Shown here: positions 36,699 through 49,357 of the stretch, one piece after another
How the letters are laid out: every line of letters starts with the position of its first letter
How positions within the stretch are numbered: the first letter of the stretch is position 1
NCBI GenBank assembly: GCA_037176885.1
Contig: JAWWNJ010000009.1
Location: 2,232,001 to 2,296,000, forward strand
DNA: 64,000 nt
Origin: Favolaschia claudopus
Lineage: Eukaryota > Basidiomycota > Agaricomycetes > Agaricales > Mycenaceae
Direction of reading: 5' to 3'
Notes under the pieces: generated by a model
Database searches by the model: none
Told to the model about the DNA's origin: nothing
Seen by the model: the letters and a program-made list of their open reading frames with translations, nothing else
Translations under genes and position numbers: made by a program

Positions 36699-37641
36699 AA
36701 TTGTTCCCTTTGATCCTTCCAAGATCGTCTCGTCAATTACTACTCACAGTGTTTACCCATAACAGTCCAACTCTTATTGTCATTCTCTTTATTCGGTGTC
36801 ATCGTGTTTGCAGTATTTGAAACTTGTGATATTGCTATGTATACTCCTTGTAGATTCTACCACAGTAGAAGCGGAATCGAGTTGACCGAGCCAACGTGGT
36901 GAGAAACAGCGAAATCTGAGCTCTGTCTGAAAACGGAAATGCTGTGCATACGCTGAGCAACTTTACCATCAGTAGATGATGGTAAAAGTGCTCGCCGTCA
37001 CAGCATTTGGACTCTCAGTCTCTTTTTAGCGCCAAATCATCGGCTATTGCCGTGGGCGCCTATGTGATCTCTGACAGCACCATTCGTGTATTGTTTTTGA
37101 GTCCAGCCGGTTCAAGGGAAGTTTGGAAATCCTGCAAGACAGCTAATGAAGGGATCAAGATCAAATCCACTGCGACTGCTATGTTCCTCCGTACAAGCAT
37201 TCTAATGCAAGTTTTGATTTTTGCCGTCCGCTGAGCAAGACAGACATCTAGTTCTTTGGTTCTGAAGGTACCCCAGCTTTCAAGTTCACTGACCTTATCT
37301 CAATGCTGGAGCTCGCGGATATTCCAAGTAATTGAAACTAGTACTTGTTTTCCATTATTTTCTGTATATTCAAAGTGCGTACATAGTACACTGAGGTATG
37401 TCCTTTCCTTGATTATTTTCGAGTTATCTGAGAGAACTCAGGACAGATACATGCATCTATGTACTTCCTTCTAAAAGGAAATTATTGAGAGCTAGCAATC
37501 TTGCCCACCAACCCAGAGAACAAGGGCCCGAGAACATGCACAAACCATGCGGCATAAACATGTGATCGATGATGCTCTGCTGCTAACTAAAAGAACTTTG
37601 TAGCATTTGCGTCATACTTTGTCCTTATTTATCAGAATAAA
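36699..37641. other. spacer between the two genes of KDZ element 1
   Basis: About 940 bases with no convincing coding frame. It presumably contains the terminator of the SAP-like gene and the promoter of the transposase. Confidence 0.4.
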
Positions 37642-39951
37642 ATGCTTCCAGGTATATCAACAAATTTCTCGAGTCGGTTCAAGCCTTCAAGTAACCTAAA
37701 AAGGAAATACATCGAACTTGATCTTGCCTTGATCAATACGCTGATGATACCTTCACTCGGCCATGGTTTGGCTGTTCTCCAGCTCTACTTTGTTGCTCAG
37801 TTCTCGCTTCAACGAGTCTTTTACATCCTCTCGGTTCTAATTGCCACATACCCGCTTTTCAAACTTCACTTGAATCAACTTCGGGAACCCCGTCAACCTA
37901 GAGAAACTGCTTGGTTGCGTAGCATTCATACCATGGTCTACAGAGCATTTGGAGCCGAAAACGAACACCCAGATTACCCACCTGAAGCGGAAAGCCTCGG
38001 TCCAGATCTGGCTCGGAAATTTTGTCGAGACTTGGAGCAGCTTTATCACCTACTTGGTATCAATAACAATTCTACCCAACTCTTTCCGGAACCACATACT
38101 ATTATGTGTACCCCTAGGCTTGACTGCCTCTTCTGTACCAACAATGGTCACCCCCCAACTCTTCGTCGTCACAGGGACCCGCAACTAATTGATTTGCTGG
38201 ATGAAAATTTCCGTTGGACAAAAGCGATCCTTTTTGTTGCATACTGCGCCAGATGCCAGGCAGAGTACTACCCAGACCGCATTACATATCGACCTGGATC
38301 GGGCGCTACCCATAGCCGATTGCAGAGACTAGAATGTAATGCAGCCTTTCTTCGAGTCTCGAAACACGGTATCTGGATGGATCGCCGGATCGCATTGGCG
38401 CAGGAGAATATGGTTCTTCATCTACACTCAGGATGGTCTAGTTTTGCAGAATGGCTCAATGCGACGATTGGCGCTGAACCTCATGTCACTACCCGCCAAT
38501 CCCAGCGGCTCTACTTTGAGCACTTTGCTCGAAGATTAGTTATTGCCCATGGTCTCGAGCACACATTTACTGTCGCTGCCCACTCCGATGCTCGCACTTT
38601 GGCAGAGAGTGTTCGGAATGCTATTGGCAGAGACGGAGGTATTGTCGCCGGTTCAATGGATCATGGCTGCATTCGCTGCACTCATTTGAAGCGATACGCT
38701 TCTGATTTGATTGCGGAGGGTATTGTTTTGGATGCCAACCAGGCAGGAGTGATTGATGCTCCTGCGAATCCGGTGCAATCCGAGGTATATCTTCATTTTT
38801 ATCTATCTGATCAAGTTCGCTAATAACAAAGTTTCCCCTATATATGTAGAATCCACCTACTATCCCGTCAGATATGCCATCTGAGCTTCCTTCTCTCCCC
38901 GAGCAGCAAGTACGCCAACCAGGTACTGCCCGTGGATATACCAGGCTCGCAACCATGGATGGAAAAAATATCCCTCATCGTGTGCGCACTTTTGGAATTT
39001 CATTTTTGATTGTTCTCAATGTAATATCAGAAATGTGCCGTCAGTACCTGTACAGGCCCTCTGGTAAACTACAAAAATGGCCGGTTTTGCAAAGACCATC
39101 TTGGGATGCGCGATATTTGCGGTATCATACCTTGCGGGCGTCCTGTGCATTCCGACGAGGCAGTTACGTGCGCCTTGGAATCTCATAGAGAATGGCATCA
39201 GAAATATCTGAATCGCTTTTCCCGCCTTTCTTTCCCTGGAGTTCAACGTGTTATCAGGCGACAGACACAGCAACAGGATGAAACTGGTACATCGTCTGGA
39301 CCTACTCTCCAGGCTGACCTTCCTGCTCTTGATGGTGTAGCAGGGAAGGATGTTATTCACACATTCCGCGCGGGGTCGACGTATTGCTTGCAAACTGTGC
39401 AATGGTCATGCGGGTGCCCAATCGGATGGGGAAAATGTTATCGTTCGGAGAGCTCACCTCAAGTTCTTGGTATTCTCAACCGGATTTGGGAAAACTTTCC
39501 AGAATCCCGTCCAAGCTTCCTGGCCTACGATGACGCATGCAATCTTCTACGCCATATTGTCACCCAAGACCCAAACAGCCCTTGGTTTAATGTCACGAAG
39601 CTCATTGTCGATGCGTGGCATTATATCGGACACCAGGCTTCCGATATTTTATGCCGGATCTGGTGCAATCCGGCGCCTGCCAATGGCTCTCAGCCCGACT
39701 TGATTATAGTTCAGGTTGATGAAAACGGACGGACTCACAAGACTCGAGCATTCAATACCGAAACAGCAGAGCAGCTCAATTCTTGGCTCACCAGATACGA
39801 GGCTCAACTTCGTCAGATGTCGAATGTCAATTATGACTTCGTGGTTCATGTCTTGATGCTTCTTTACAAAGAGCTGGTGGAGAAGCGTATGGCAAAGAAA
39901 AACGAGGCGCTGAGTGACGAGTTTTGGCAGCAAGTTGATAGTACAGACTAA
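37642..39951 (+). CDS. KDZ transposase with CxC5/CxC6-like cysteine clusters
   Basis: Three exons join in phase: 37642-38784, 38850-38981, 39031-39951 (731 residues). An N-terminal zinc-binding-like region has CTPRLDCLFC (about 155-165) and CARCQAEYYP (about 202). A second cluster near 425-460 reads KCAVSTC, GRFCKDHLG and CGIIPCG, matching the layout of the CxC6 cluster that accompanies KDZ transposases. The RNase H-like catalytic part follows. It shows STYCLQTVQWSCGCPIGW, then FLAYDDACNLLRHI (about 588), LIVDAWHYIGHQASD (about 617), NTETAEQLNSWLTRYEAQ (about 667) and VHVLMLLYKELVEKR. Aspartates in YDDAC and VDAW and the glutamate in AEQLN are candidate catalytic residues. No stop or frameshift was found, so the protein may be functional. 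Confidence 0.88.
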
Positions 39952-39959
39952 GTGTCTAG

Positions 39960-40460
39960 TTTCGTAAAATTCACTGATGTTCACTGGACTTCATGTTATT
40001 GTACACTGATGTTCACTGTACAACAAGTCAGTGTTCAGTGAACATCACTTCAAGGTCAATGAATTGTCCGGCATTATGGACGAAACGGGATGAAAACTAC
40101 CTTCATGTTCAGCGAGTGTCGGTGAACATGGTTCAGATGTTCGCTGGATGCCAGTGTAAATGATCAAAATGGCCGGCGGGTCTCAGTGAACATGGTGGTA
40201 GGGTACGGCGAACTTCAATGTATTTCAGCGGTCGTAAAGTTCATGTTCATTGATGGTGGAACTGAATGTTGGCATTCATTGAACCTCACTGGCCATGAAA
40301 CATGTTCATTGGGGGTCAGTGAATAGATGTACGTAGGTGAACGTGATGGTCGAGTTCGCTGAACATCGGTGAACGTGAAGATCGAGTACACTGAACATGA
40401 CTGAAGTCCGCTGATGCGGACCGGCTTTGCCGGTCCGCGTATATTACTGCATTCGGTGAA
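39960..40460. repeat. subterminal repeat field of KDZ element 1 with hairpin
   Basis: About twenty scattered, degenerate copies of TTCACTGA or TCAGTGAAC in both orientations (variants TTCATTGA, TCGGTGAAC, TTCGCTGA). They are likely transposase or SAP-protein binding sites. The field ends in a perfect hairpin with 10 bp arms (GCGGACCGGC, 40416-40425 and 40429-40438) around TTT. Confidence 0.88.
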
Positions 40461-40638
40461 TTGGTGATGGGTCACTGCTACGGACTTAGTCGGGCCGCCG
40501 CCATCAAGTTGCCTCAGGCTACCGCGACGAACAACCTCTCACTCAAAGTCACTTAGTCTCCGCTCTCAACCTTGGCATCCTCTTTCCGGGTCTATTATCA
40601 GTGCTCAGGCTGCAGAGAAGTGTCGCATCCTTCCTGCT

Positions 40639-41742
40639 ATGCTTGATTCCATGGAAGCCGATCGCGCTTTAGTCGCGAAAGCAGACGCCCAGATCTTGAA
40701 TCTTGAGACCCAGATATCCGCGTTACAAATCGCAATTTCCGAGCTCAATGCAGCTAAGGGACCTGCAGAGCAGCGACTTAACGCATACAAGTATCCCGTC
40801 TTGACCCTACCCAACGAAATCATCACGGAAATCTTCCTCCAGTTCTTACCGCCATACCCGGATGCCCCGCCGCTTGTCGGGTTATATTCCCCGACCTCTC
40901 TCACCCATATTTGTGGCCAGTGGCGCGCGATCGCTCTGACAACTCCCGTCTTATGGAGGGCGGGCGCTATATACCGTCGCACAAGCGTAAAAGAAGGGAT
41001 CTGGTTCGCTGAACTATGGTGGAAGAGATCTAGCCCTTATCCACTATCCATCCGTGCAGATGACTACAATGACTGGTCCCCCATCTTCTCGGCCGCCCTC
41101 CCCCATCGCGCACGCTGGCAACACCTCGATTTAAATGTAGATCTCAGAAATGATGCACACATGCCGCTACGGAATGCATTAGAAGAACCCATGCCACTTC
41201 TCCGCACTTTGAAGATCTTCCTCCACGCATCTGTCAAACCCCTCACACTGCGAAGCGAAAATGTACCCCTGCTTCGTTCGGCCACTTTGGATGACGAAAG
41301 CATCCAGAGGTTCATTCTGCCTTGGGCGCAATTGACGTCCCTCACATTGCTGGCTATCCACTCCGAATTCTGCGTACCAGTGTTGCTGCAGGCTGCGCAC
41401 CTCGTGAACTTAACGATGGAGCTCTGCTATCCGTATCTAACAGAAAACCCCGCTGCCACGGAGCTAATGTTACCCTGTCTCGAAAGACTGCTCTTCCTTC
41501 CGACCAGCGATGCTGATATGGTTTTTTAAAAACTTCTCAACACTCCCGCTCTCCGCTGCTTGACACTACCAGAATGCATGCTTGAGTGGCCGAATTCCGA
41601 ATTCACCTGCATCGAGACACTCGAAGCATTCATATCAAAATGCCAATTGACGCTCGGGGAGCTGTGGATTCTCGGACCAAGCATTCCCGAGCATACCTAC
41701 CGACAGGCTTTTCCCTTGATCCCTTCAATCGTGTATTCTTGA
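40639..41742 (+). pseudogene. F-box protein paralogue 1, interrupted by an in-frame stop
   Basis: The frame encodes an N-terminal coiled coil (ADRALVAKADAQILNLE through LNAAKGPAEQRL). Next comes an F-box (YKYPVLTLPNEIITEIFLQF, about residues 50-70, continuing THICGQWRAIALTTPVLW) and then leucine-rich-repeat-like sequence. F-box proteins of this Agaricomycete type are predicted substrate receptors of SCF ubiquitin ligases. TAA at 41527-41529 stops the frame, yet the same frame continues with KLLNTPALRCLTLPECMLEW to 41742 and matches family style. I infer a nonsense mutation at the T6A5 run, or a sequencing error there. It is a paralogue of the gene at 61.7 kb. The KDZ element 1 right end lies 200 bases upstream. 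Confidence 0.75.
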
Positions 41743-42076
41743 AGAGTGCGGTTTGTGGATTCCCAAATGTGATAAAGGATTGAACAGGGGCCATGCTGCA
41801 ATCCGCAAACAAGCATATCCCATACCTATCGTAGAGCACGACTTGTACCGCCAGTGCAATATACATACTTGCAATATACATACTCTCAAAGAAAATACCT
41901 AATACATAGCACAAGGGTTTCGGGTCCTGGATAAGAGTCGGGAGCTCGATCTGTGCGGATGTAGTCTAGAGAAATATCTATCCCCAAGCTAGAGCCGCGA
42001 TGCCTCCGCCCGCCGGCTTGGAATTGGGAATCGACGGAACTCTGAAATGTCTGAGAAGCCGTCGGAACACCCTATC

Positions 42077-42836
42077 CTATACAGTAGCGATCCGTTCTTC
42101 GAAGCCGAAGTATCGAGCATTGGCGCGAAAGTCCATTACCATATACGTCCTGCGCTCTACATGCTGAGGGATCGTCTCGATGATGATAGGGGCTGACGAG
42201 CTGCGCTCAAGGAACGTCGATGGTCCCGGAGCATTTCCACTTCGCAACCAAAATCAGTCAATAGTCAAAGCGACAAAAGAAGGCGTACGTTGAAGTTCCA
42301 ACACCATCGTCACCATCCCTAGAGATGAACGGTCGATTACGATGATTGCGGTTCTCTGCAAGCAAAGAACGCACGCAGAATCGGGAAGCGCAGACGAATC
42401 AAAAGGACCAATAGTACTTGATGTTGTTGGCACTGAATGGCGGGAAGATTGCGGATACGTACCAAAAAGCATTGGGGGTGGAGGGTAAGAAAAGGCTTCA
42501 TGGGACACCGAGGAGCTGGGGAGCGGGGGAGGACGATATGGGCTCGGCATGCCAGATCGAAGTGGAGGAGGCGGAAAAGAAAAAAGAGGTACAGATGATG
42601 ATCCAGCTGGATGCGAAGAGGGATATGATTGCGTAGGGAGAGATGCGTCCTCGTATGAACCTGGATTTGAGGAAGCTGGAGACGCATCAGAGTCAGGTGC
42701 GAGAATCGGGTAGACGAAGACAGATTGCTAGCTCACTGGATACATGCGGCTCGAGAGGGGACGATGCAGAGGACGGGAAATCGCTCCGGCCCTGACGGTC
42801 ATCGCGCCTTAACTGCGACTTTCGTCTATCGGGCAT
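42077..42836 (-). pseudogene. C2H2 family relic C lacking zinc fingers
   Basis: From ATG at 42836 the minus strand reads MPDRRKSQLRRD..R, a basic start like paralogues A, B and D. An intron (GTGAGC donor) leads to GSYEDASLP and the family-type AFSYPPPP patch. Further on it retains the signature SSSAPIIIETIPQ, then stops at 42077-42079 without the 35 nt and 47 nt finger exons. No finger is found in the next several hundred bases. I infer a truncated, decayed member of the family. Confidence 0.6.
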
Positions 42837-42839
42837 CGA

Positions 42840-45458
42840 GTTGCTTTGAGCTGCGACGATTTGAAGGGGGACGGATTCAGGGGTATTGGGACGATTGAGA
42901 GACGTAAAGCGTATGGGGCGAGATAGACGTGAGAACACGAGGGGGCGCAGGCATCACTTTTGGAATAGAATTTCGGCTGAAAACCTGGGGGCCAGCGGCA
43001 CAGACTTGAGGTTGGCGCGGATCCTTTCAGTCTTCTACCCAATCAACTGCAACTATTCTGGGGAGGCAGGAGTTTTTTGAGATTGACTAGGTCTGCGGGA
43101 TCCAAACCTCGAAGATAGTCGTCCAGCTCAAGCCCGCTAGTATGATTCGATAAACGTCTGGTGAAAAATCATTCTTGAGAAAAGCACCAGAGCAGAAGGC
43201 TGTCTTCGGCATTGAATGAGTTAGTCGCAGAAGGAAGAGAATGTGAATTGCCGAGCCGAGATTTCAAGGGTCGCCTCAAGCGTGTACAGGGTTTTTCCAG
43301 AGGGTCCCGGGGACGAGAAATGTCTTCGAAGGGCCTATAGTCAACGAAGGCGTAGCGTAGTTCTCAAAAATCGTCCTGTTCCCATCTTGAACAGAACCTG
43401 TACGGTAGACCGTAGGATTAACCAGGGTTAACGGTCGCGAATTTTGCCTCTAATTTCCATGTCCAGAAGAAAAACCCCCGGCAAGAGATCGCTGCATTGA
43501 ATCGAGGACAGGCTGAGCACTAGGCATGTGTATACAAGCAGATGGGTGGAGGAAGACAATTATGGGGCGTTTTAAAATTGCCTCGAATGCGTCGACTCCA
43601 GCCTTCGCGATATTGAAACCACCAGTGACGCAAGTGTCGAGGTCAACGCTACGTCTTACGCGTCGATGACTCGTGATCGAGTCCGTTTTGAGGGAGAAGT
43701 TGCTCTGGTGTATGCACCTTCAAGTTGCTGCCTGCCAAGTTGACCGAAATTTTCCCAGATAAAACTCTTATCCATTGCTGTGACATCGCCGCAACTGAGT
43801 CTGCGAATCCGAGGGAAGCAATAAGCGCATAGTCTCAGGGACGCGAGTGCTGGTGTTGGTCTGGTCTTGAGGCGTCGGGAACACGTTCAAGACAAGGGTC
43901 GGGAACACGTTAACGTCAAAGACAAGGATGTCACAGTTCGTTGATGCCGAGGCGAATATTTCAAGTTGTTGATCATGAAGCCCACACTAAATTCCCAACA
44001 GGCCACTATGCTCGTGGCCACTTTCAGCGTCCTCAGCACCTCCCGTGTCGTCTTTCATCTCCAAATCTAGCCGCTGTCCTAAATGTCAATATGTAGGCAA
44101 CAATATGACTGAGCAAGCCTCGTCACCGATCGTCATGGAATCGTCGGGCCAATGAATCGGCGTGAATCCTTTCTCTGGTGCGTCTTTCTTCTTCAAATCC
44201 AAGCTGGTGAATGCCCAACACAAGGCCAGCGTCGTCTGCCATCAATCAAACCAACAACACTCTGGTCAAGCATAGTGCCCAGCGTGCTTTTGTTCCAGAC
44301 GTCAACGGTAGCTGAATTTGAAGAAGGCAAGTTTTTCAACGTGTTGCTTGGGGGAAGAGTTTGAAAATATGATGGCTTGCATCGGGGAGCAGCAGACATC
44401 GATTCCGGTCGGTTTTCGTTTCTTCTTTCTTCACAGTCCTCACAATTCGCTTCAAGTTTCGTAGATATCGAGCTCCCCTCGCCCGAGCTCTTCACTAATA
44501 GTCAATTTTCGAAACAACACCGTTCTCCAAACCTTGACCGTCAATACTGAAGGATTTTCTCGCGCAGCGTGTGCGGCCACGCGATCTTGGCTAGACTGAC
44601 CTATATACAGTGGACCTGTCCATTATGCAAGATGCGTCAATGTTTCCTCCTTGGACAAAAGTACTCTGTGGTAGGATTGACTTTATCTCCGCTCCCGTGT
44701 GTGATGTATAGGCATTGATGCATGCTAGGTTGCGCACGTCAGCGAGAGTCGAAAGCTTCAAAGAAATACCCCCACGATCGAGAAATCGAGACGATCTCTC
44801 TTCAGCTTCACAGGCTTGACGACGAATTAACTATTGGCAATTTCCCGAGCGAGGACCTTTCGGCCGTCAACACGAATGCCAATACGATTTAGAGACGGTG
44901 GACATATCCCACCGGGGGTTTATTCAGCCGTCCGGCGTCGCAGCGTGAACCGTCGGACGTTCCGCTCAACGAGGGTACTTGTACGACTGTGGAAGGTCTT
45001 CGTTAGGCAACGACGATCCTTGGGAAGATGCCCCCTCAATTCTCGTTTCATGTTCCTGTGGCACGATTCCAGCAAGATTCCAGGTCGCCCGAATCACGCC
45101 ACATCCATTCAGACCCAAATCTTAGGTGGTACAGACGGGGATGCGACAATTTTGATCGTCTCAACCGGCGAAGAGTATGTCGGTCCATCTCTCTTGCCGT
45201 CCTAGTACTCAGTCTCATATGGAGGGAAGCTCTGAGCGCATTAGCCTCTCGAAATCTGTACAGGAAGGGCAAACAAAACATAACGTGTATGGGATTATTC
45301 GCTACACAAGATGCTACACTGTCAACGGTGTTCGGTCACAAAAAAAGTACAGGATGCTACATGAGAGGAGCTACATAATCGCATACAAGCCACCTCAATT
45401 CTCGTGTACAATTTTGGGTGGTTTGTCTTCGCCGAGTGCTTACCTGACCGTCAGGTCC
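42840..45458. other. gene-poor intergenic region
   Basis: About 2.6 kb without a gene I can support. Minus-strand frames at 44193-44495 and 45048-45281 have protein-like composition (the latter slightly LRR-like) but no domain or consistent exons. Confidence 0.35.
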
Positions 45459-46993
45459 TTAACTCGGGCGAGGGCGATCGTCGGGATCGCGCGGACGAGG
45501 GCCGCGTGAGTGTTTGGAAGACTCCTCAGTTTCGGGAGCTTCAGCGTCCTCGGCCCCAGTCGATTTCTTCTTGCGGCGCCGTGTCGACTGGCCACCATTA
45601 TGGGCCGCCCACCGCACATTGAAAGCGGCCTGGCTTTCGGCATCCCGCGGCGGGGCAGGAGCGTCCTCGACGATCGGGTCCGCAAATCTGATCACCACTG
45701 GCTCGGGCGGAGGCGGCGGTGGAGGTTGATAGAAATGAGTGTTATGGTGTCGTCGAGCGTTTGAAAGGACATTGAATACTTTTTCGCAACCCGGGAAGGG
45801 GCAGCTGTAAGCTGAATTGTGAATCAGGATACTCCCTCTCGAAAGATGAAGGATGACGGACGACGGACACCGGTGTGGGTGTTCATGTGTGTTTCCAGCC
45901 CACTCCGCCTAGTCGTAATGTTTAGTCGAAAGAAATACACTTGCGTTCATCCTCACCTGGGAAATTGCTTTCCACAGATCCTGCAAGCGTGCTGCGGCTA
46001 ATTAGTTAACTGTTAAGTTTAGCATGTTACATCTCTTACCATTTGCGCGGCCCGAGATTGACGCCTCCGCATCTCACGCTCCACCGTGAGTTGTTCACGA
46101 GAAGGGATAGTCTCAATGATGAGAGGAGTGCTGGATCGAAAAAGCCTCGAGCTTGAGGCGGGGCTCGAGCTCGAAGGTGCTGAACTCTGTGCATCGAAAC
46201 TTGAGCCACTGGGTTCGGGTAGCCTGCAGGCATCGAAAATAAGCAAACTTAAAGAAAAACAGAGGAAGATCGTACGCACCTCGGTGGATCGACGGCAAAA
46301 TGTGAAGCGTACCAAGCGTCATCATCTTCGTCATCCTCATCACTGCTCAAGGACCACGAGGACCACTCGCGGTGAGGGTCGTAAGCTTCAAGTTGAGCAG
46401 TCGACGATGAAGCAAAGCCGGTGCCTGAAGACGCTACGGGCGGCAGATAATTGTCGGATAAAGGCCCATGGTAGCTCTCTTCGAGCGGGAACCAAGGAAC
46501 TGATGGGGCGATGCCGGAGCCAGATTCGGCATTTGGAGCTGAATAGCCGTTCGCAGGCATCCCGGGCATCCCGGGTGGTGGATACGAGAATTGTGCTGCT
46601 GGGTACGGCGCAAATGCTCTTCGATGCGAGGGAGGGCTTTCCGCATGTCGGCTCGACGAGGGAGAAGCGGGGGGCGGGGGGTAGGAAAAAGGCGGCGCTG
46701 CGTACTCGATTGGCATGGAAGGGGGATTCGACAAGCTTCCAGACGGGAGTGGAGGAGGATGAGAGAAAGTCGGAAAGGATGAATCTGCTGGCATCGAGGT
46801 ATGAGCGGATGTTGAGGGCACTGTGCGCATATTAGAGGTAGAAAATCGAGAGGAAAATTGGCTGGGCAGGTCAAGATGATGCAGGCCTACAAGATGGCAC
46901 TCTCATCCTAGAAACAGATCCAGAGGACGATGAATTGCTCTGGCTGCGCCGGCGCGAGCTCCGCGTGGCACGTTTTTTAGACTGATTATGCAT
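45459..46993 (-). CDS. C2H2 zinc-finger protein, paralogue D
   Basis: The start at 46993 (MHNQSKKRATRSSRRR, SSSSGSVS) mirrors paralogue A. The large exon ending at 46280 has FSHPPP, FSYPPPP, FSYPPPG patches and the acidic DEDDEDDDAWY. Then follow 46223-46040 (STPLIIETIPSREQL), a 35 nt exon 45991-45957 and a 47 nt exon 45908-45862. The last exon is 45811-45459. Finger 1 is CRICGKQF..LETHMNTH. Finger 2 is CPFPGCEKVF..NARRHHNTH, joined by TGVRPY. The C-terminus (RRRKKKSTGAEDAEAPE) closely matches A (GRRKKKSTAPEDAEAPE), making A and D the closest pair. The first intron (about 46845-46910) was not fixed, so a small disruption there is possible. It is probably a DNA-binding transcription factor. 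Confidence 0.78.
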
Positions 46994-49350
46994 GTAGTGT
47001 CGGATGGTCCAAGATCTCGGGGTAGACAGAGGATTGAGCGTGCAGTGCAGGTTATAATTACGTGAGAACGTGGCGGGAGCCCAGTATGAACTCAAGAAAA
47101 TCGCCTGGCGATTTGGGGGGAAATTCGAGCGCGCGCGAGGTGTATGATTTGAATATCTTGAGATTTTCTATGATTTGTAGCCGCCTCTATCATGAGTCTT
47201 CAGAGGCGATCCTCGGGGTAACATATTGAGCAAACGCAGAAAGGTGTATCCTGAGCGGTCATATTGGAATTTGAGGTGGAGGAGCCGCTCAAGACGACGA
47301 GGCAGCTCAATCAGCGACAGAAACGTACAAACAGCCGCGGTCCCCGATAAATGCGGCATAGCTCGGGTATATTGATACCACGGACGATCCTGGTTTTAGT
47401 ACCAAAAACGGCTCCGTGCGTCCGGTGACGGCTGTACAGAAGATGCCATGTAGCGGGTTTCCCCGCTCAGCCGGACGAGAGAATGAAAGATCCAAGGCTA
47501 GTCTTGCGGCGGCCGGTATGTAAAATCGTCAATTGCCTCCCCGCTGTTCCGACTGGAATTTCGAAATGAGAAGGGTCTGTGTGCGGCGGATGGATGCTGT
47601 AAGCCTTCAAGATTACCTGGGTGGGAAGACTGTGGAAGAGTGCTGTTGCGCGCCACGCAACTAGGATTCCCCAATTTTTGGATCTCCTCTACCATCCCCC
47701 TGTTTTCTTGCAGACTCCATGGGCTCGAGGCCGCACGAGCACGACGGCGAGAAGATATGTGCCTGCGTCATATCCACGTATACTACGACTACGACCGGGA
47801 ATATGAGCCTGATCACCGTGAGAGGGTCCAGAGACAAGCGGATATGCTTAACGGCAAGGAATAGTCGCCACTGTATATCGCCAGAGAAGCCCAGGAGCGA
47901 CAGAGGGTCAAGTGAGTCGACGGAGCAGACGAAAGTGTAGAGGAAGAGCCCGAGTAAGAGCCCGAGTGTGACAATATGGACGATGCCGCCGGTGCTTAGT
48001 GTACCGGATCGATCTTGCCCAAGGTATTCCATGCTCGTCTTCATCGTTACATCCAGTGTCCAGATAACGTTTCACAGAGTAGTTTGGGTTGAGAACTTCG
48101 GTGTTTGCAGCCGCAGAAGCCCGTTGTTGAGGTTTGTTCCAAGCCTTGCAGTCACTCATGCATCAGGACTTACGGTTATAGAGCTTCTGAGTCAAACCTT
48201 GCTTCATCGTCGCTGACGGTCAGCACCTCTCTTGCTAGACGGCCAAGACGAAATGCAGGGAAAATGTTGCCAATGGTCTCGAAGAACAAAGCCCAATCAA
48301 TGTCGCAGCCAGGCAAGATAGCCTCAGGGTGCCACCGACGAACAACCACCCACAAAATAGCTTCAATCGAGATATTCGGCATCACGTCCAAGGAAGCTGG
48401 CTCACGACGAGCTGCCTTGCGGCGGATGATCGTCGTCCTCCCCGACATGCGTGCGCTGATACACGCGCCGGAGGGCCACAACATAGCGCAGTGGACGTAC
48501 CACCGAAGAAAAGTACGTCAAATGGGCGTCTGCAAACGAAACAGCTCAGTCTGGAGGCCACAGCGGTCTTGGGGATGAAGCCAGGTCATCTTTTGCAGCG
48601 CCACCACAAGCCAATCGTTCACGGGGCAGCCTCGAATCTCGGAGCAAAATCACCCCAAAACTGCCGATCCAAGGTGCGCGCTGGGCTGCCGTAGCGTTTT
48701 GGAAGTCGAGCTGTCGCATAGCGGTCGGTGGAATACTCGTTTTATGATCCATACGTTAGGCGAGCAGGCCAGAGCCATTATGGAAGGTGTGCGAATCCTT
48801 TTCTGAATCTCGAGGAAAAAGCCACTTATTCCATGAATTCTCGTCATAGGGCGGGATCCCATGCCACGGGAATTCAATCGTCGACAAGACAGGACAGAAC
48901 GCGAGCCAAAATTTTCCCCGTCGGACCGAAGAACGCTGAACTGCCGCAAAATGTGCTGATTATCGTTCTCGTATGCCTCCCCAGGCTCCAGGACGGTCGT
49001 GGTGCAATCCGTATATTGGGCTTGTGAGACCTACATGCAGTGGATATCGCCAGTATGCCAGTATCCTCCTCGAAAATAATGAACTCGATGCTGAAACCCT
49101 GTTTCGTTTCCGTGGATTCTGAAACAGCAATTCTCGTCGCCCGCAGAGTCCAGCCCGGCAGCTGTGGCTCCTGTATTCACTACGGCCTCCATGTATGCTA
49201 CACGCCAGCGACTTGCGGCGGGTCGTAGAGTGTAAGTGAATCGATATTGGTGCTCATCTCGATGCCCGAGAGTCAGGAAGAATAACAACGCCCTCTTACG
49301 CAGCTGCAACACAACAGGCTTCCACCAGCAATCTTGGTTTGCGCACAGTC
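46994..49350. other. region with unresolved minus-strand coding-like pieces
   Basis: Several minus-strand frames look protein-like but do not join into a gene. They are 48176-48484 (ISIEAILWVVVRRWHPE), 47661-48044 with a hydrophobic helix (IVHIVTLGLLLGLFLYTF), 47307-47495 (GIFCTAVTGRTEPFLVL) and 48546-48752. They could be exons of a membrane protein with unidentified introns, or remnants. No family is recognised. Confidence 0.35.
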
Positions 49351-49357
49351 GACTGCA

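Larger units (their letters stand above)
34305..40438. mobile_element. KDZ-type DNA transposon 1 (SAP-like gene plus transposase)
   Basis: A composite unit of about 6.1 kb. The left edge is a perfect palindrome with 16 bp arms. The right edge is a roughly 500 bp field of TTCACTGA-like repeats ending in a second hairpin. In between lie two plus-strand genes whose exons all join in frame: a SAP-like DNA-binding protein (34588-36698) and a KDZ transposase (37642-39951). The edges are defined from the shared repeat vocabulary (GTTCACCG, TTCAGTGAAC) and are approximate to a few tens of bases; no target duplication was fixed. Intact genes suggest recent arrival and possible activity. Confidence 0.8.
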
